NCBI GenBank assembly: GCA_028551475.1
Contig: CM052356.1
Coordinates: 28,361,884-28,425,883, forward strand
Origin: Casuarina equisetifolia
Taxonomy: Eukaryota > Streptophyta > Magnoliopsida > Fagales > Casuarinaceae
DNA: 64,000 nt
Reading direction: 5' to 3'
This document shows positions 39,028-50,953 of the stretch, in pieces; position 1 is the stretch's first letter, and every line of letters begins with the position of its first letter. The notes under the pieces were generated by a model. It did not search any database and was not told where the DNA came from. It was given only the letters and a program-made list of their open reading frames with translations. A program made the translations under genes and the position numbers.

Positions 39028-42000
39028 CTTTTCTATAGGGTGTTTAACAGAATATATGAATCAATCTTTGGAGTGTAAACCTTGAGCTCTGGATCAAAAG
39101 GAGTAAGGATTTATCATAGCTTTGCGTTAATTTGAAGATCTATTTGAGGCAGCAATGTCCGTATCGCATTTTATGCTTGCTGCATTTGCTAACAAGCCAT
39201 ATGAGAACGACAAGAAAAAGCCATTTGAGATTAAACTGTATATTATAACCAAATTTTGTATCAAACTCTTCACACGCTTCAATTATAATGAGCACCTGGA
39301 AGAAAATGACGAGTTTGCTGTCATCATTAAGGGGCAAAAAACCAACAGCAAAATGATCGTAGAGCCATGATATGACACCAACTTGGGTGAGTAAAAACCA
39401 CTGCAAAAGTTAGAGAAGCACAGTACTTCTTTGTGATGCTGAACACGTTATCCAAACATCCTTCTCATGATGAGTTGGGATTACAATCTTCGTTAATTGG
39501 ATAACAACCGAGGCATTTCTTTTAGGATTAGAACGATAAGTTCTCTCTTTTGATGTGTTGGACAAGCACTTGTTATCTATATAATAAGGATTTGTGTACT
39601 TGGGTTTTAATCTTTCTAATCAGTAAATGATAAAATTGAAACTTGCACGTCAATCTCTTAGGAAATTAGTGATTTATTGTCCGAATGGAATCTATATGTT
39701 GAATTTTTATTTTCACTAAAATAATGAACTTATCATACCAAAGCTAACTTTATATGGATTATTTGTTCAAAAATATTTGTAGCTAGTATAATATAATATG
39801 ACTTATCATTTTCAATAAAAATGTAGGAGTTCTAGTATCATCCAAGTTTGAAAACAAATAATAAAGCTAGTCAAGAAGAGGTGGAAGGCCATGAAAACCA
39901 ATAAGTTAGGTCAACCATTAGGAGAAAATTCTTCGAAACGTGTTGTAGAAACTCCTTAATCATGTTCCTACCAATGGTAATATGACATGTTACTATCAAC
40001 AGAAGTTCCTTTCATAGTCTCCTTTTCTTCTCTATTTTCATAAAGGTGAACACAAGGATTTATTGCTATGATCACTTCTAGATTCATTTCTTTTTGTTCA
40101 TAATGATTTTTTTTTTAAACACACACTCAAGCAAGCATTTAGTGTTGAACTTAAAATCAAGAGGTTCCAAAGAGTGTCTACTCTCAATTGAGCATGGTCC
40201 TTGTCAACTTTGTACATAACAATTACCCATTAATCTTGTGTCAAATTCAATCCACCAATTTGTTTTCAATTTAAATTCTACAACACTTTGCATCATACTT
40301 CAGATTTCTTTAGGTGAATTCCCAATTCTTTTCTCCCACCGACTTCTGTTTCTTCTGACATCATATTCAAGTGAACAATTTCCATCCTTCTATGCATATT
40401 ACAAATCAGCATCGCTTTCCAAGTACTAAATAAAGATCAAAGGAGACATCCATCTTCCTGAAAGAACGACTTGTTTTTAATGTTATCATCAGAACTTTCC
40501 TGCAATGACCCTTGTTTTGTTTGTACTTAAAGGGATAGCCTCCACTTGAGATGTGGTCCCTTGCTGAAGAACAACAATGTTGGCTTATAAAGGTGCTAGA
40601 TATTTGGCTCCATGAGCACATTAATTGGTGTGAATGGCTGGAAATTCTTCCCCGCAGCACCCGAGTCTGGACTTTTGGACCCGACTTTTTCTTGTGTATT
40701 TTTCTTCCAAGTCAGGGGTCCAGGTGTTCCTCTAAAACCATTGGTGCTCTGGGTTTGAAATGGTCTGAGTTTTGACCTTGGAGGTTTCTTGGATGAAAGG
40801 AATTTTCAATGCCATTTCTGTCCTCCAACTTTTTTTATTTTTCTTTTAACTTGGCTCACAAGGAAATTTGATGCCTGAGATGACCCATCAGCTCATGCTT
40901 GACTTTATCACCTTTGATTCACTGTTTAATATAGATTTAAGGATAATAATCATTGAGGCAAAGGGGGAGGAAAGTATTGATCTGAGACAAGAAGATGTAT
41001 CTCAAGCAACCACTAATATGCAGCCCACGGGAAGGAAGTTGACCGTCTGTGGCTAGTTTTTCTTCCTTTTTTCTTGGAGCATACCTTGTTCAATCTGGGG
41101 CTAGTTTTTCAAAACCAGTTTAGACAATAAAACTCAAAAGGATGCATTGGGAGTCACAAGATCCCTCCAATCTGTTGAAGTATGCGCTTGAGCCACCACC
41201 AGATACTACTGCAGGAAAAGAATAGACAATATTGAGCCATCTTCATTGGGATCTAATCCTACTTTTTGTTGGTTCTTTCCATGTATAAAAAGTTGGGAAA
41301 ATTAGTAAGTGGATTAAGTTAGATAATCCACTTTTTCAAGAAATCACCTCTGCAAATTGAAACAGGGTATAGCTTATCTTTGACGGCATTTTTCACTTCC
41401 TTGCCGTCCCAAAATTATACATTCCATATGCATGAAAAGCAGTATTTCTTTCTTAACTTCTATATTTGCAGAAAATTGGCAGAACCACAACAATACATTG
41501 GCTGAAAGCCAATACAAACAAAAACTAGCAATTACCGCTGATTGCTTCTATGTTCCAGTAAACTCATAGAAGCAAGAACGTTATGTACAGCTCGCCCTAT
41601 ACACACACCAGGCCAAAAGCTCTATTCTGGATGTTCATAACATAAAAGCCTTTAGGCGAGTACAAGCTAATATAGGCTGATAAGTAAATCTATGAGCAAG
41701 AAACCGCAACCCCATCTGTGTTGTTATTCAAGCAAAACCTGCTAGGCTTCGGCTGGAAATTCCTCCTCCTCTGGAGATCGTGACTGGAGGGCTTGATCAT
41801 TTGCAGGAGAAACGCCTTGAACGAATTTGCCTTTGCAAGCACAGCCAATTCCCATTGACTACGAGTAACTCGTACCGCCCGTCGACTCAAGGCCTTGTGG
41901 GGATGGGAGTTCCGGTGAATACTGCACCTGAACGAGCCCGGATGCGTGGTGGGTGCGCATAAACACGTCCTGGTTTGGGGCTGCGACTTCGAATGCGGAG

Positions 42001-42378
42001 CTGTGTTGTTTGAGGCCATGGAATGGTTCAAATCCTAGGAACCTGGTGGGAGATCTCTTTTCTGTGTGGCAAACTGGTCGGAAGCTTGAAAATGGCAAGC
42101 TTTTTATAACTTGTATTTTGCACGTAATTACCTCAATGGCCTTTGCCTGCAAGCTATGACAAGTTTAGACCTGTGTGGAAGATGGACAGCATTACCAGCT
42201 TACCCTTGTCAAAGTTTAGTCTCCATTAACTTTAGAAGGGCAGAAAGGTCTGAACTTTATTGTACTTCTAGATGAAGCTACCTGGAAAATACCCACGTCC
42301 GTTAATGGCGGCACACTTTTGACAATCTAAGGACCACCTTTCCTCGGAGGAAGGTGCCCCAGAAAAATAGTTGCCTTG

Positions 42379-42400
42379 CGTGTCGATTCACGTCGACACG
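42379..42400. repeat. 8-bp inverted repeat, possible hairpin
   Basis: CGTGTCGA, a loop of 6 bases, then TCGACACG. It sits in intergenic DNA with no associated gene seen; a second, imperfect hairpin lies at about 42335-42357. Confidence 0.5.
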
Positions 42401-44264
42401 GCATCTGATCATGGGAGCTTAGTTGTTACTTTCTAGTAAATCAGATTAATCATAGCTTTACCTGACATTTGGGTGATACCTTCCGGGCAGGTTACCACTT
42501 TCTAGACACCTTTTGGCACGCAAGAAAATTAACAGGTCCCACTTTCCAAACATTGAAACTTCTAACCTTATTTCTTTATGTTAGAAAAGCTTTATTTTGA
42601 TAAAGCAAGACAGATAGAAAGATTTTACCTTGCTTTCAATAAAAGGGTGTTTCTGCTTCCCCTGTTCTTGTCTTCAATGGATGCAATTTTCTTTTTTTCT
42701 TTTGCTTATTGTTACTGGATAGCCTCTTTAAATACCCAAAACTACTTAATTGTCCTTTTCTGGTCCTAACAATTTATGTATGATGAAACTTATTAGCCAG
42801 TTCATGGTCAAGCTTTAGAGGAACTGGGAAAAGAATACATCGTTTAGAGCTTCAGCTGGACCTCATAACCTTCTAGTCCTTCCAAAGACTCAAACATACC
42901 ACGAGGTCGGCATAGCCAAAGAAGCAGCAGAATTGGACAAGAAACTTGGTGGTGGCATCGCCGGTCGTCCTGTTTCGTACGGCGGCTTGTATGCGTGTAT
43001 TACGTGTGTGGAAGAGGTGTTTGGCTGCTGGTTAAAGGTCATTGATGTTGATTGACGTCTAGACATGTCGCGTAAGCGCCCAAGGTAATGGATTGTCAAG
43101 CTACGCATAGTGTTTTAGACTGAATTTCCTTCGCAGATGTTGGTGAAGGATGGGAATCAATGTGGGTATCCGTGACTTGATGCTCTAGAAGTTGAGCCAG
43201 GTAGAACTTCTTAGTCAATGATCCCTCTTTATCTTTGCATATTTTATGAGAATTTGTATCCGCACGGAAGTAGTCTCATCTGGGTAATGTAAAATTTACA
43301 TCGAAAGTAGGTATGGACAACGATGGAAGTTTCTGGTATGAAGTAAAATTTACATCGAGAGCCGAAGATTTTCTTCAAAAACCGGGACCTAATCTCTAGA
43401 GATGCGTTTGATTTGCTTTACAGGCACAACACCCGATAATCATAATCAGTCTCCAACAATGATATCCTTGGATATCTGCTAGATGCATTTGTTTACTTCA
43501 CTCGAAAGACCAGAGAAAGCGTATCTCTAAGATCTGGCAGCGAAGATGATTGCAAGCAACACTCACAAATACAACATTGTCATTTTCTTCGCCTGATCTC
43601 AATGAGAACTGAAATCCAGCCCCACCATTCGCTTCGGCATCATTACTCCTTGAAGGTCTAAGTTTCACGGAACAATCATTATTGCCACAATGATCTTTCA
43701 ACAAATGAAGTTGCATGGATTATTCATCCAAAGAAAAGAGAGGACGGCCAAAAGGAAGTTCAATGATTCATGGGTGACTAGATGACATCTTCTACGACCA
43801 TACAACAAAAGAAGAGAATAATAATAGGTTAGTATTGTGGAATTTTGACGCAATACAAGTTCCAGAAAAGAGCAGATCTTGCAGACTGATGGCCTTTGGC
43901 TTACTCAACCGGCGTGCTAGTCAAAGAGCTTCTTGTTTATTTGAATGAGTTCTTAGCAGAAAACTTTAAATGAAATTTACCGGCCAACAAATACTTAAAA
44001 AGGGTCATATACTACCGGCCATCAGCAAATAGACATATTCCTTGAGTTGCAGCTAAAGAAGCAAATGCCAAAAAAACCCATGTCTCCTTGAAGCAGCTAT
44101 CAAATATCATTATTTAGTCTATCAAAGTGCCTGGGTGGGATAAATACCTACAATGCACAGTCATCAAACCTAAGGATCACCAGCATAATGTACAGACTTA
44201 TGATCACACTCGAATATACAGGAGAACCTTTTCACTAGCAAGCATAAATTGGAGTAGAAGATCT

Positions 44265-47200
44265 CTATCTGACCTTGCCTTCAGCATCTCTAGCCATAAA
44301 CCGCTTAGTATATACACGGTGACGCCGCTCTCTTGCATAAATAACCCAGAAGATCAAAGAGAGCATCACAGCGGCAGATACCATTACTAATCCAATATAG
44401 ATCCATTGACTATATCTTCGCAGACCAGGACAATGGTCGTTATTGATGCCTGTGAATGTGTCCCGTACAAAAGTGCAATCTTGCAGATTAACCAAGAATG
44501 GAGCATAGTGATACAGACCATAGCTCACATTTACAGCAGCCGCTAGCTGGTTGTATGTGTCGGGGGTCAACCGGCCAGGAGTGGTACAAATACCAGATCC
44601 TGAAACTTGGCAGGTATAATTCTTCCACACCTGCTTGGGACAAAGGTTAAAACTTTGATTCATTTGCAGTCTATAACAATATCTATGAAAAAAGAAGGTA
44701 AGTTTGGACATGTAAAAGAGGCAGAGGGATTTTGAGAAGAATATTACAGACTTCAATCTTTGGCAATCAAATTCCACAAAATATATTACCATATACCTAT
44801 TAAAATTTTAGTATTGTTATGTGAAAGCTATACTCATCATTATCCATTTCCTATTTATATTTCAAGGAAAGGTGGTTGATCAGAAATATGGCATAAGCTA
44901 CCACAAATGATGAGTTAGGCTAAACCCAGAAAACGAAACACTTTGAGCAAGAGTTCTAATGGTGACCAAAGAATACACTAAAATATTTCATATCAATGAT
45001 ATAAGCATTTCTAAATTAAACTCAGATACTTTATTTACATTACCTGTGTAGCATTGCTAAACTGCACCTCACCCTGGGCACATTGCCGATTTGTGAGATC
45101 AGAATTGAATGGGTTGCAAAGAGCAGGTACCGATGGACCGGATTGGTTGAAATACAAGGGTGATCCAACTTGAGGCGGGAAATTAACATTAGTAACATTG
45201 TTGATCACACTGTCAACCATAAAAACAAGCTGGTACGTAACATTTTTGGACTGCGAAAGGGTTTCTTGAGCAGTTGCGTTGTCCACACATGGGAGTATAT
45301 CATCTAGAGCTGTATGTGCGGTGGGGTTCTGGACCCATTGATCCATTGCAACACATGTATCTGCAACCACACTAATGTGCACACACACACAAACAAAAGA
45401 AGTCAGATCCTCAGTTACATGTGCAACAGAGTTGTAAAGAAAGAGTCGTGTATGGCAAAAGAGCATAACCAACTGATATTTTTTGGGAAAAAACTGAAAA
45501 AGCACAATCTGCCAATTCTCAAACAACTGGATACTGACATTAAACCTTAAAAAGAAGAAGGGGAAAAAAAAAAAAGGAAGATAGGGAATTTCATGGTATC
45601 AACATTCAATTGCATTTCTAAACTATGTTCAAACATTCTCGCTTCCTTATCTTCACTAGTTTAAGAGTTATTAAAGAGGGCAGTCAACAAGTATGATGAT
45701 TTGGATTCCAGAGCAGCCCGTGGTCCAAACGAAAAGAGTCAAAACACATTTTTGGTGGGTTAAAACAACTGATTCATATTTTCTATCTATGAAGGCTCCC
45801 TAGCAGAAAAGAAAAATGGGATAGGTAACCTGGTTCATTATTCAGTTATCAGAATATTTAATTATCCTATATATGTTTCTGCACAAAGTAGGGATCACTC
45901 AAAGTTAGATCCAAGGTAAAGAAAGTGTGTGTTTCTTGGTTTTGAAGTGGTGTTAAAGACTAGAGGTTGAGGGATTGGTCTCAAAGAAGAAAATTGGTCG
46001 CAGAGATGTGATATGTGAAGCCTATATTGTTGAGAAAGAGTGAAAAGGATGCATCAACTAAAAATCAAAAAGAGAAATAGCCATATTGGTGGAGTTTGAC
46101 ATCCGAGATCACTGTCAGATAACACAAATGATGAAAAGGTTTTGAAAACCTAATAGCACTAAGAAAATCCTTGTTCTATAGCAAAAAGTCGAGAGAATTG
46201 TGATTAAAAGAACAGCGTTATAGATTTGCTGCTTTTGCACTTGTAGCTGACACTGGAGATTTATTGCATTTACGGGATGCTAATCATTGGCAAGAACTAT
46301 AGTGTTAGAAAGCAGTTACGCAGACAAAAGTATAGTCGCTACACCTAAATGACTAGATGTAAGATGACCAGAAAGACATTTACAGAAAAATACATGTCAG
46401 TCACTGCTTGTTGCAAGCAGAAGCTAAATTATTCATTTCTAATGTTAAAGGGAAGGCAAAATAAATGTTAAAAATGATTGTACCAAAAGTAACTTACTTA
46501 TGGAGGAGGAGAAATACGCCACATAAAATGAATGTGCCGGTAACAAGAATCCACCCAATCATCACCAAGCTGTAGTAATCGCATAATTATTTGTTAAAAG
46601 AAAAGCAAAACATAACTGCTTCAGAAACTGTGAATTAAATGTTCATAGTACTTACAAGTATACCAGAGGTTGCAATCCAAAAATGGATAATACTGCAAAA
46701 GTAGCCACAAGGATAACATAAAAAGAAATGATAATACTAAGTAATATATCGAGAGAGACTACATCTGGTAAAAGAAGGAAAAAAGAAGAAGAAGAAAGAC
46801 TTACAAAATCCAAGAAATGCTAAAATTAGCATAACAGCAGCAACAATAATAAGAGCCAATCTCCTGCAGAGCAGAGCAGCGGCTAAATGTTATCCAGAAG
46901 CTTTCCAGGCAGCAGGAAAAGTGGTAAGAGAGTTACACTTACATAGAATCCAGGCCACCTTGTATGTTCTGTGAATTATCTTTAGTCTTCTGCCCTAGAG
47001 TGGAAGCAGAAGAGTTGATCTTTGTTTCGATATTGTCAATGTGCTTCTGGAGATCTGATGGCAGAAATATAGAAGCAACTGTAATCCGCTTAGCTGCAGC
47101 GAGATAATCTGACACGTTCTCGAGGTTTTCAACAACTGTATTGGCCTGACTCACAACGTAGTCAAGTGTGTCGCTTGTACTGACATGGAACTTTCCCTGA

Positions 47201-48407
47201 CCAGTGTACAGAACTACGCATCCAACACTGCAATTGTATGACAAAACATTGAGTAAACCAGAAATTACTAGCATAAAAGTGGAAAAGCGTGCTTTACAAG
47301 GAGAAAGCAAGAGAAATACATTGCTAAAATGGTAAAGAGGATGAGAAAGATAAGGGAGCAGGCATAGGCAGTTCTGGAATAGCCGTAAGGCTCTCTTGGA
47401 CAGCAGCAATAACAGAGACAGGTGATGGACATGATGAGCCCGAAAAGCACAAACCAAACGGCAGCAATGACAAAGAAAGGCACCGCGGTAAAACCGACAG
47501 ACTGCATTATCAAATGACGAGCAAAGTTAGAAACAAGAATTCCATTGATCAAACAATCTACAAAGAATTGGTGACCAGAGATAAAGTAACAGGTTTCAAG
47601 AAACAGAGTTTAAGATCAGAAACAGAGATAATCTAAAGCTGTAGGAATTCAAAAGCCCATCTTTGGAGGGAAAGAAATGACCCAAATGGAAGATAGGCCA
47701 TTGCTAAATCAAATGCAGCAAACCAAACTATCGCTGCAAATAAAAGGGGAAATAAACATAGAGAATCACAAACTACAGAAAACCAACCAAAACTGGGATG
47801 ATAGATAAGTCGATATCAATTCACATTTCTAAAAACATAAAAGAAAAAAGGCAGATGAGATTACAGGATTGTGATTCGTGAAAACAAAACCCAGTGGGAT
47901 GGGAAAACAATTAAATAAAATGTTTAGAATGAGTAAAGAAAAAAAGAAAAAAAAGAAAAAAAAGAAAAAAAAGAAAAAAGAAACTCACGGCCCAGTAATC
48001 TTGATTGCTGATATTCCAGCCACCAGTGTAGGGCTTGAACCCATTAAGAGGGTCCTTCCTGGTGGTCCTCTCCTGAGCCAATATCAGGGACGAGTTCGCC
48101 GTGCTCTCCTGCGCAAGAGATCTCCCTGTGTTCCATTGCACCACCTCACCATATTCTCTCCCAGTAAAACCCTCTATAACGTCAGAAAACAACAAGAAAA
48201 ACACCACTTTACAGTACAGATTGTGACAAAAGCCTAAAACCAGAAGAGTCTTGGAACACAAAAAACGCAGAAACTCTGGAAAAAGTTCTTACCTTGATAA
48301 CGCACAGTGCGGTGGAGCTGAGAGCTTCCAAACGCTGAAGCAACGAAGAGCAAGACAGACAAAGAAACAAGAACAAGCGAGGACTTTGCCGTGAAACAAA
48401 CCATCAT
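44265..48407 (-). CDS. Five-span plant membrane protein, At2g12400/At2g25270-like
   Basis: Nine exons in phase: 48293-48407, 47989-48173, 47320-47501, 46943-47227, 46805-46863, 46656-46692, 46498-46569, 45044-45371 and 44265-44630, giving 542 residues, the usual size as I recall it. Seen: an N-terminal signal peptide (residues 1-28), the conserved GGWNISN..YWA before the first span, spans at about 101-130, 142-166, 257-276, 288-311 and 497-520, and two large outer loops rich in Asn glycosylation sites and paired Cys (DTCVAMDQWVQNP, LCNPF, GICTTPGRLTPDTY, CTFVRDTF). This prominin-like topology is typical of plant plasma-membrane proteins of unknown function. The 45044-45371 exon must start at 45371; a nearer AG 11 bases on breaks phase. 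Start: first of two adjacent ATGs. Confidence 0.92.
45880..46330 (+). mobile_element. Decayed Copia LTR-retrotransposon fragment in an intron
   Basis: The plus strand has short stretches like the linker after Copia integrase, including SKLDP followed by KCVFLGF, and further on QRYRFAAFAL. It is a broken internal fragment with many breaks and no LTRs seen, antisense within the intron between the membrane-protein exons at 45044-45371 and 46498-46569. Its decay suggests an old insertion. Confidence 0.5.
47939..47980. repeat. (AAAAAAAG)n tract beside a splice donor
   Basis: Repeated A-rich units ending in G lie immediately intronic to the exon 2 donor of the membrane-protein gene, so its sense strand has a T-rich run just after the donor. 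Confidence 0.9.
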
Positions 48408-49455
48408 GGGCTTTGCTTCTGTTGGATTCGGTTTCCTCAGGAATGAAACTCTAGTTTCTCGGAGAAAAATAGAGAAGATACAAAAGAGTAGGTTACTCGC
48501 TATTTGTTAGGGCCAACACGCTTAGAACACGATCTCTACGGTTCCAAAAGCGACTATGATGGGACCCCACGACTTGTCTGTCCGTTTGCGTAATAACTAA
48601 GATGCTAAAACAAGATCTTCTTCCTTGGATATGATTAATATAATATCCAAAAATGACATGATTTAATTAAAAAAACCAGAGGTTTTGCTTAGTCTTCAAA
48701 ATTACCATTTTTAATGGCACGCTTGGTGTTTCACCCTCTGCATTTGCGGTAAGCTTTCGCAATCAGAAACAGGGAAATGGGAACCCATCTGGTTCTGACA
48801 TCTCGCGAAGTTCTGTCAATTTCGTAATTAATTGTTCCACCAAAGTTTTTTAATTCATTTACGCTTTCAAATCCACTTTCCCTGCAGCCAACCGGCGCTG
48901 ATAATGGAGTTGAAACCGAAACGGTACTTTCCCCTCTTCAGGCTTTGCAAAAGCAAAAGGAAAGATCCCGCAGAAAGAAAAGCCTCAAATGGAAAAGTAG
49001 GATTTAAACCGGAAAAGGTTTCAAGTATGTTCGAGTATTAGAGGCTTGTTTCCATGAAAAGACGTTTGAATGAATGAATGCATTGGAACGAGAAGGAAAG
49101 ATAAAGTCTTCTGGTTCAAAAAGAGTATGAACAGTTTTTAAGTGGCCTGTCCTATTTCTGGGTTTCAGGTCCTCTCCCCTGGCTGCCATTTACGCCGACG
49201 TGACAAACAGCCTTAAAGACGAAAAAGCAAGAACTGCAGACGTCATTAAGAGCTTGTCCTCGGATGCCTTCTTCCTGCAAAGTCGGGAGATTAATAGTGT
49301 AATGCTTCCACGACGCATGAGAACGTGGCGCCGGAGTTGTTGTGGGTCACATCCAACAAAGGTGAAAACGATAAGTAGATAAACGAAAGAACAAGCAAAA
49401 ACATTGAATTCTGTGTAAAACACGACAAAGACAAGTCCTGTTATTAGGTTTACGT

Positions 49456-49487
49456 AATTTTGTTTTTTGTTTTTTGTTTTTTTTGTT
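49456..49487. repeat. (TTTTTTG)n tract
   Basis: T-rich units separated by single G in intergenic DNA. Confidence 0.85.
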
Positions 49488-49740
49488 TTTATATTCAAGA
49501 GAAAGAACCGCATTAACGGAGGATTGGACGACGCGTCGGCAGTCTGGTCGGCAAGAGAAGCAGAGACAGATTGGGTGCACACGTAACGCGGAAAGACAGA
49601 CAAACCGCAGAGATGTAGCCGCGTCCCCTGTTTTACTCTCACCATGTGAACGGAACCGTGGGCTGTTGGCCTGCTCTTTTGTTTAACAGGTTAGTTGACA
49701 AAGGACGAACCTAATGCCATCTAGCTGGCTGGAGATGTTC

Positions 49741-49792
49741 TTTTCTTTTTCTTTTTCTTTTTCTTTTTCTTTTTCTTTTTTCTCAATTAACA
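49741..49792. repeat. (CTTTTT)n tract
   Basis: Regular hexamer repeat of about eight units in intergenic DNA. Confidence 0.95.
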
Positions 49793-50931
49793 GGGAAGAA
49801 GAAGAAGATTGATGATGTGCCAAAGAGAGCCTTATGATGGCACGTGGCTGCCCACCACTCACTGTTTCAAACAAGACACCTAAAGCAAGAAAGCTATCAT
49901 GTTGAGTTGAGACCCACAAAATCTTGACGTGTCTTAGATCTGGTCGGGGAAAGTTGTGGTGCACAAGCTGTTGATGATGTCTGTTATACTTCAAAGATGG
50001 GTTTACTTTTTAATTTTTAGGTTAATTCTTGGTTAGAATTTTTTAAAAATTGTATCAAAATTTGAGATCAAATTTAGTTTACATTCCATATCTTGTGCCC
50101 TTTCAAGTGGATGACATGTTAAAGGCTACTATTCCATATTGAAAAAGAAAATATTTAGTTTATATTTAGGTTATATTGAACAGATCAATTTATCTCTTAA
50201 CTTATTGATTAATTTTTGGGTAGAATTTGATATTCCCTTGTGACAAGAAAATCAAATTAGATTCTTAATAGGGATAAAATCCTTTATTAATGTCCGTTAG
50301 TTTTAATTTCCATATGTAATATGGTAGTATAAATTACTTATTAGCTTACTACTGAGTAAACAATACTAGAGAGTAAGAACTCTTAAATGTAATATTTCGA
50401 GTACATAACTTTGGGTGGGTGCTTAAAATGGTATTGGTATTTTTAAATTTGAAAAAGTAGAGCAATGTTTAAGCCTTTTTTAATCGCGGTCTCCAACCCA
50501 CTTTGGAAAGATTATTCTTCTACACGTTAGTGTCTTGACTCAGTGTCGCAGGCGAGTTCCAACCACTCTACGCAAGATAAGTCTTAAGAGTAAATAATTG
50601 TTTTGGTTTCACTGGTGAGCTACCTAGGAGAGTAATTTCTGGCCTGGATTGAACCGGTCTAAATGCATACTAGAACAGGCTGTAACTCAATAAATTCCTA
50701 AGAGATAGGCTTTGGAGGTGTAATTATGGGTCATGAAATCTTGTAGAACTTGGGGTCACCTTTTATATTCTTCTTTTTGGTCTCCGTCAAGGAAATTATT
50801 GACAGGCAATGGCGTGGCCATGCAGCAGTGCCTTTTGGCAGAATCCCATTGCATAATAGAGTCGGCAAGACAGCTAAATCCGCAGCATTTGCCACCTCAA
50901 ACTGGGATTTTCTCTAATCTACTTTACATCA

Positions 50932-50953
50932 CCTCTCTCTCTCTCTCTCTCTC
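50932..50953. repeat. (CT)n microsatellite
   Basis: About 11 CT units followed by CGCTCCCTCC. Confidence 0.95.

Larger units (their letters stand above)
36431..44264. other. Intergenic stretch without a supported gene
   Basis: Only short isolated frames are seen. The most coding-looking is the minus frame at 36606-36836 (MDATMTGADGELLAKDG...), with no partner exon or family found. The minus frames at 41690-42152 are open in two overlapping frames and have no family support. Small features include a CTT microsatellite and a short hairpin at 42379-42400. Confidence 0.45.

Noticed and set aside
41690-42152. Two overlapping minus-strand frames of 97-113 codons
   Set aside because: Both frames are open over the same DNA and neither shows a domain or splice partner.
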